Part shown: positions 1 to 5,058 of the stretch, piece after piece
Numbering within the stretch: the stretch's first letter is position 1
Layout of the letters: every line of letters starts with the position of its first letter
Program-made: the position numbers and the translations under genes
The notes under the pieces: generated by a model
Seen by the model: only the letters and a program-made list of their open reading frames with translations
Databases searched by the model: none
Told to the model about the DNA's origin: nothing
NCBI GenBank assembly: GCA_021823875.1
Contig: JAKAMD010000274.1
Location: 1 to 5,058, forward strand
DNA length: 5,058 nucleotides
Reading direction: 5' to 3'
Source of the DNA: Pseudomonadota bacterium
GTDB lineage: Bacteria > Pseudomonadota > Alphaproteobacteria > Rhizobiales > Xanthobacteraceae

Positions 1-889
1 GGCCGGGCGCGTGGCGGTCAACGGCGCGGTGATCGCCTCCCCGGCGCTCAATGTTACGGCGCGCGACCGCATCACGGTCGACGGGCAGCCGCTGCCGCGG
101 CGGGCGCGCACGCGACTGTTCCTCTATCACAAGCCGCGCGGGCTGGTGACAACGCATTCGGACCCGCAGGGGCGCGACACCATCTTCCGCGCGCTGCCCA
201 AGGGCCTGCCGCGGCTGATCAGCGTCGGCCGGCTCGACATCAACACCGAAGGTCTGCTGCTGCTCACCAATGACGGCGGACTGGCGCGCGTGTTGGAATT
301 GCCGGCGACCGGCTGGCTGCGCCGCTACCGCGTGCGCGCGCTCGGGCGGGTCACGCAAGAGACTTTGGATGGGCTAAAGACCGGCGTTACCATTGAAGGC
401 ATGCGCTACGGACCGATCGAGGCCACGCTCGACCGCGAACAGGGCGCCAATGTCTGGCTGACCTTTGCCATCAAGGAGGGCAAGAATCGCGAGGTGCGCA
501 AAGTGCTGGAGCATCTCGGGCTGAAGGTGAACCGGTTGATCCGCCTGTCTTACGGACCGTTCGAACTGGGCGAGCTCGACGACGGCGCGGTCACGGAAGT
601 GGAAACCTCGGAGCTGCGCAAGGTCTTAGGGCCGGACATCATCAAGCAGGCGGAGGCGGATTTCATCTCGCCGCTGGAGGATGAGGCAGCGCTGATCCGC
701 CGTCCAGGCGCGCACGCCAAGCACGGCGCGAAAGGTGCCGACATCGAACGATCGTCCAGCGATCGCCGGTCACGCGGCGCCACGGAAGATGACGCGGACA
801 AGCCCGCACCGCCCAAGCATAGGAAGCAGCACCGCCGGCGCGCCGACCGCAGCAGCGGTCCGCGGCCTTCCCGTCCAAGGCCGAGATAA
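1..889 (+). CDS. rluB: 23S rRNA pseudouridine synthase, RsuA/RluB family (5' end outside window)
   Basis: Converts a specific uridine of rRNA to pseudouridine; RluB of E. coli modifies U2605 of 23S rRNA. The open frame runs in from base 2, so the GTG at 11 is an internal valine (visible start A-G-R-V-A-V-N-G). What remains of the N-terminus is the second half of an S4 RNA-binding domain. Numbering from the codon at 11, the catalytic core shows KPRGLVTTHSDPQGRDTIF (41-59), GRLDINTEGLLLLTNDG (73-89) with catalytic Asp76, and the closing motif EGKNREVRKVLEHLG (156-170) followed by VNRLIRLSYGPF. From about residue 226 to 292 there is a low-complexity, Arg/Lys/Pro-rich tail ending in PRPSRPRPR; E. 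coli RluB also has a basic tail, which favours RluB over RsuA, RluE or RluF. The stop TAA overlaps the rsmD ATG by one base. The family is certain; the target uridine is inferred. Confidence 0.85.
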   Translation, partial: AGRVAVNGAVIASPALNVTARDRITVDGQPLPRRARTRLFLYHKPRGLVTTHSDPQGRDTIFRALPKGLPRLISVGRLDINTEGLLLLTNDGGLARVLELPATGWLRRYRVRALGRVTQETLDGLKTGVTIEGMRYGPIEATLDREQGANVWLTFAIKEGKNREVRKVLEHLGLKVNRLIRLSYGPFELGELDDGAVTEVETSELRKVLGPDIIKQAEADFISPLEDEAALIRRPGAHAKHGAKGADIERSSSDRRSRGATEDDADKPAPPKHRKQHRRRADRSSGPRPSRPRPR

Positions 890-891
890 TG
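877..891 (+). promoter_or_regulatory. rsmD translation start: AAGG and TAATG stop-start overlap
   Basis: A short Shine-Dalgarno-like AAGG (877-880) sits 8 nt before the rsmD ATG, inside the last codons of rluB. The rluB stop TAA (887-889) and the rsmD ATG (889-891) share one A. This arrangement is typical of translational coupling, in which the terminating ribosome reinitiates on the next gene. The overlap is seen directly; the coupling is inferred. Confidence 0.5.
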
Positions 892-1443
892 CGCGTCGTC
901 GGCGGCAGACTGCGTTCGTGCCCGATCGCCGGGCCGAAGTCACAAAGCGTGCGCCCGACCAGCGACCGCTTGCGCGAGGCGCTGTTCAATATCCTCACGC
1001 ATGCCTATGGCGATCCGGTCGCGGGCGCGCGCGTGCTCGATCTCTTCGCCGGCACCGGCGCGCTCGGCATCGAGGCGATTTCGCGCGGCGCAGCGTTCGC
1101 GCTGTTCGTCGACGAGAGCGTGGAGGCGCGCGCGCTATTGCGCCAGAATACCGAGACGCTCGGCCTCGGCGGCGTCACCCGCATCTTCCGCCGCGACGCC
1201 ACCAAGCTTGGCCCAGCGCATCCGGTCGAGCCGTTCTCGCTGGTCTTCCTTGATCCGCCTTATGGCAAGGGCCTGAGCGAAAAAGCGCTCGCCTCGGCGC
1301 GCGACGGCGGCTGGCTCAAACCGCAGGCCTTGATCGTGGTGGAGGAAGCGGCCGATGCCGGCTTCGTCGCGCCGGAAGGCTTCGCGGAATTGGAGCGGCG
1401 GACCTACGACGATACCGAGTTCGTGTTCTTGCGGGCGCCCTGA
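889..1443 (+). CDS. rsmD: 16S rRNA (guanine(966)-N(2))-methyltransferase RsmD
   Basis: SAM-dependent methyltransferase that modifies G966 of 16S rRNA (E. coli numbering) in the 30S subunit, near the P site. The 184-residue protein is the normal length for the family. It opens with MRVVGGRLRS and the family signature RPTSDRLREALFNIL (22-36). The SAM-binding motif I is VLDLFAGTGALGIEAISRGA (49-68), followed by an acidic strand end FVDES (73-77) expected to contact the SAM ribose. The catalytic motif IV is LVFLDPPYGKG (118-128), where DPPY is the form typical of exocyclic-amine N-methyltransferases. The ATG at 889 gives the expected N-terminus and overlaps the rluB stop, so the two genes probably share a transcript; no separate promoter is visible. 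The 3' end converges on mutL with a 3-bp gap. Nothing appears truncated or missing. Confidence 0.95.
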   Translation: MRVVGGRLRSCPIAGPKSQSVRPTSDRLREALFNILTHAYGDPVAGARVLDLFAGTGALGIEAISRGAAFALFVDESVEARALLRQNTETLGLGGVTRIFRRDATKLGPAHPVEPFSLVFLDPPYGKGLSEKALASARDGGWLKPQALIVVEEAADAGFVAPEGFAELERRTYDDTEFVFLRAP

Positions 1444-1446
1444 CCG

Positions 1447-3243
<1,797 letters not shown>

Positions 3244-3323
3244 GGCGGTTGTCTGCGTGCGATTCGGCCGGACTCTAGCGGCCCAGCATGGCGCGGGCGA
3301 GGCGCGGCCGCCCCCTGCCCCCG

Positions 3324-3746
3324 TTATTCAAAGTTCGGCCGGCCGCCGCGCTGCCGCTTGATGTCGGAGCGGCGCTTTTTGGCCTCCAGCCGCTCGCGTT
3401 TGGCGGATTTGGGCACCTTGGTGGCGCGGCGCGGCTTCGGTTTCACCGCCGCCTCGCGGATCAGGTCGAACAAGCGTTCGCGCGCCTCGGCGCGGTTGCG
3501 GGCCTGGTCGCGGTAGCTCTGCGCGACGATGACGATGACGCCTTCCTTGGTCAGCCGGCTGCCGGCGAGCCGCATCAGGCGGATGGCGACGTCGTTCGGC
3601 AGCGAGGGCGAGCGGCGGGCGTCAAAACGAAGCTGCACCGCCGAGGACACCTTGTTGACGTTCTGCCCGCCCGGCCCGGAGGACCGCACGAAGCTTTCCT
3701 CCAGCTCGGATTCGTCGAGCGAAATGGTGTCGGTGATGCGGATCAT
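3324..3746 (-). CDS. arfB: Alternative ribosome-rescue factor ArfB (peptidyl-tRNA hydrolase, YaeJ type)
   Basis: ArfB enters ribosomes stalled on non-stop mRNA and hydrolyses the peptidyl-tRNA, backing up tmRNA trans-translation; this role has been shown in E. coli and Caulobacter. The protein is 140 residues, the same length as E. coli YaeJ. It has the catalytic release-factor loop SSGPGGQNVNKVSSAVQLRF (22-41), with GGQ at 26-28 as in YaeJ. The Lys/Arg-rich C-terminal tail from about 102 to 140 (RRATK, KRERLEAKKRR, KRQRGGRP) is the segment that enters the empty mRNA channel and separates ArfB from codon-dependent release factors. The ATG at 3746 (MIRITDTISLDE) is chosen because it reproduces family length. 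An in-frame GTG at 3782 would add 12 residues, all encoded by the adjacent palindrome. Only a weak GAG lies before the ATG. It sits between pgi and mutL on the same strand. Confidence 0.93.
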   Translation of the reverse strand: MIRITDTISLDESELEESFVRSSGPGGQNVNKVSSAVQLRFDARRSPSLPNDVAIRLMRLAGSRLTKEGVIVIVAQSYRDQARNRAEARERLFDLIREAAVKPKPRRATKVPKSAKRERLEAKKRRSDIKRQRGGRPNFE

Positions 3747-3751
3747 GTTCT

Positions 3752-3837
3752 CGTCATGGCCGGGCTTGTCCCGGCCATCCACGTCTTCGAATCAAAGCAT
3801 AAAGACGTGGATGCCCGGCATAAAGCCGGGCATGACG
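3752..3837. repeat. 86-bp intergenic palindromic element, double-hairpin type
   Basis: Two 36-nt arms (3752-3787 and 3802-3837) are inverted copies around a 14-nt spacer and match at 30 of 36 positions. Outer stem: CGTCATG (3752-3758) with CATGACG (3831-3837). Inner stem: ATCCACGTCTT (3777-3787) with AAGACGTGGAT (3802-3812). Each arm is also self-complementary: ATGGCCGGG/CCCGGCCAT around CTTGT (3756-3778), and ATGCCCGGC/GCCGGGCAT around ATAAA (3811-3833). The arms differ at the end pairs of the small stems, but pairing is kept. One frame of the plus strand reads MAGLVPAIHVF, which I recall as the mark of a very abundant dispersed repeat in Bradyrhizobium and related genomes. Neither strand has a T-run after the stem, so it is not a classical intrinsic terminator. 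It fills most of the pgi-arfB gap. Multi-copy status cannot be shown from this window. Confidence 0.88.
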
Positions 3838-3846
3838 TCCGAGGGA

Positions 3847-5058
3847 TCACGCCGTCAAATACCTCTTCGCCAGCACCTTGCCCTCTTCCACCGCCGGCTG
3901 ATCGAAGGCATCGATGCCGAGCAAGTGCGCGGCCACGATCGTCTCCAACATGAAATGCATCAGCAGTTCGCCGAGGCTCGCTTCGTCGAGACGGTCGAGA
4001 TGGAACGTGCGCACCGGACAGCCATTGTTGGCGAGCGTCTCGGCGGTGGCGCGGCCCTCCGCCGCCACCAGATCGCCGATGGTCTTGCCGGCAAAGCCGG
4101 GCTCGCCGGAGAGTCGCGCCAGTTCGCCGTCCATGCGCGGGCCGAAACCGGCGGCGCCGACGGTGACCACATTGAACAGCTTGTCGCGCGGACCGCCGAT
4201 ATAGAGCTGCACCTGGCTGTGCTGATCGACCGGACCGAGCGCGGCGAGCGGTGTGGTGCCCTTGCCATCCTTGCCGAGGCTTTCAGCCCAGAGCTGCACG
4301 TACCAATGGGTGAAACGCTCAAGCCGGTCGCAATAAGCCATCAGCGCGCTGATCATTTTACCCTTGCTCTCGGCGAGCGCCACGCTGAGCGCGGCGCCGA
4401 GCGCGGCCGGCACCTCGGCCGGTTTCTTTTTCGCCAGCACCGGCGCGAAGGCCGCGGCGGCGCCTTTGCGGATCGCGGCAATGTCGAGACCGAGGGCGGC
4501 CGCCGGCAACAAACCGACATTGGAGAGCACCGAGAAACGGCCGCCGACGCCCGGATCATGATCGAGCATCGGCACCTGATGCTTGGCGAGCAGATCGCGC
4601 AAACCGTTGCGCTTGCCTTCGCGCCCCGGCTCGCTGAGGCCAAGGAAATTGCCGCGCGGGTCGAGCCCGGCCCGCTTCAGCGCGGAGAGCGCCGCGATGG
4701 TCTGCATCAGCGTCTCGGCGGTGCCGCCGGACTTCGAGATGGCGACGAATCGCGTGGTGGCGAGCGGCAGCTTCGCCAGCATGGCGTCGAATGAGTGCGG
4801 GTCGAGATTGTCGATGAAATGCAGGCGCGGCGGCGCAGCCAGCGCGCCGACGCCGGGCACGTTGTACCAGGCGAGTTGCGCCAGCGTCTGGCCGCCGAGC
4901 GAGGAGCCGCCGGTGCCGAGCATGACGATATCGCTGGCGCCATTACCCAGGCGGCGGGCAGCCTCGCCGATCTCGGCCAAATCGTCCGTTCTTTCCGGCA
5001 ACCGCAGCAGCGGCAGCGAGCCGTCGGCATGGCGGGCGCGCAACGTATCGAGCAGATC
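3847..5058 (-). CDS. pgi: Glucose-6-phosphate isomerase (5' end outside window)
   Basis: Interconverts glucose 6-phosphate and fructose 6-phosphate in the cytoplasm, serving glycolysis, gluconeogenesis and entry to the pentose phosphate/Entner-Doudoroff routes. The frame stays open to the window edge (visible start D-L-L-D-T-L-R-A-R), so the TTG at 5043 is an internal leucine. About 400 C-terminal residues are present, and the family usually has roughly 100-150 more. Counting from 5043: the first SIS domain has MLGTGGSSLGGQ (41-52) and the phosphate-binding loop SKSGGTAET (103-111). GVGGRFSVLSNVG (165-177) is the family signature with the active-site Arg169. AESLGKDGKG (253-262) holds the catalytic base Glu254, DQHSQ (273-277) the ring-opening His275, and FDQPAVEEGK (380-389) the C-terminal signature with Lys389. 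These roles are assigned by comparison with rabbit PGI. All expected catalytic residues are present. The palindromic element begins 9 nt after the stop; arfB follows on the same strand. Confidence 0.96.
   Translation of the reverse strand, partial: DLLDTLRARHADGSLPLLRLPERTDDLAEIGEAARRLGNGASDIVMLGTGGSSLGGQTLAQLAWYNVPGVGALAAPPRLHFIDNLDPHSFDAMLAKLPLATTRFVAISKSGGTAETLMQTIAALSALKRAGLDPRGNFLGLSEPGREGKRNGLRDLLAKHQVPMLDHDPGVGGRFSVLSNVGLLPAAALGLDIAAIRKGAAAAFAPVLAKKKPAEVPAALGAALSVALAESKGKMISALMAYCDRLERFTHWYVQLWAESLGKDGKGTTPLAALGPVDQHSQVQLYIGGPRDKLFNVVTVGAAGFGPRMDGELARLSGEPGFAGKTIGDLVAAEGRATAETLANNGCPVRTFHLDRLDEASLGELLMHFMLETIVAAHLLGIDAFDQPAVEEGKVLAKRYLTA

Noticed and set aside
735..1253. Plus-strand frame of 172 codons spanning the rluB-rsmD junction
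   Set aside because: It is out of frame with two well-conserved genes, has shadow-like Arg/Ala composition and no motif.
3244..3323. mutL promoter in the 80-bp gap downstream of arfB
   Set aside because: No convincing -35/-10 pair or operator is visible. The gap is GC-rich with only a weak 5-bp stem (3295-3299 with 3310-3314).
3752..3837. Intrinsic terminator for pgi
   Set aside because: The stems are strong, but no T-run follows on either strand, and the structure matches a dispersed palindrome better than a terminator hairpin.
3288..3953. Plus-strand open frame of 221 codons containing MAGLVPAIHVF
   Set aside because: The recognisable peptide is the translated palindrome, and the rest is antisense to arfB and pgi. 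Such repeat-derived peptides are common false proteins in Bradyrhizobium-like genomes.
3529..4794. Plus-strand open frame of 421 codons antisense to pgi and arfB
   Set aside because: It mirrors real minus-strand genes in GC-rich DNA, passes straight through the palindrome (peptide SWPGLSRPSTSS), has no recognisable domain, and its composition (runs of Glu, Arg, His, Gln) is typical of an antisense shadow.

Overview
This window reads as an ordinary housekeeping stretch of a GC-rich alphaproteobacterial chromosome, most likely from the Hyphomicrobiales (Bradyrhizobium/Rhodopseudomonas/Xanthobacteraceae-like). The grounds are the strong G/C bias at third codon positions, a MutL that carries its own endonuclease motif (usual in lineages without MutH), and an intergenic palindrome of the type very common in that order, whose translation gives the familiar MAGLVPAIHVF-like peptide. 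The lineage is inferred from memory of these families, not from a search.

Layout. Positions 1-1443, plus strand: the 3' part of an RsuA/RluB-family rRNA pseudouridine synthase gene (rluB), overlapping by one base (TAATG) with a complete rsmD (16S rRNA m2G966 methyltransferase). The pair looks like a translationally coupled ribosome-maturation operon. Positions 1447-5058, minus strand: three genes transcribed toward rsmD in the order pgi (glucose-6-phosphate isomerase, 5' end outside the window), arfB (peptidyl-tRNA hydrolase for ribosome rescue) and mutL (mismatch repair). rsmD and mutL converge with only 3 bp between their stop codons.

Between pgi and arfB lies the one notable non-coding structure: an 86-bp imperfect palindrome (3752-3837) with two 36-nt arms, each of which also folds into its own 9-bp hairpin. 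The arms differ at paired positions in a compensatory way. The element starts 9 nt after the pgi stop and ends 5 nt before the arfB ATG, so it could affect pgi mRNA 3' stability or arfB translation.

Functionally, rluB, rsmD and arfB all act on the ribosome (modification and rescue), while mutL and pgi belong to DNA repair and central carbon metabolism. No defence system, mobile gene, tRNA, CRISPR or novel multi-gene system is visible. The remaining intergenic space is an 80-bp gap before mutL with no recognisable promoter, and there is no gene-free stretch over 300 bp. Both edge genes are cut by the window, and the first possible start codons inside it (GTG at 11, TTG at 5043) are internal codons, not true starts.
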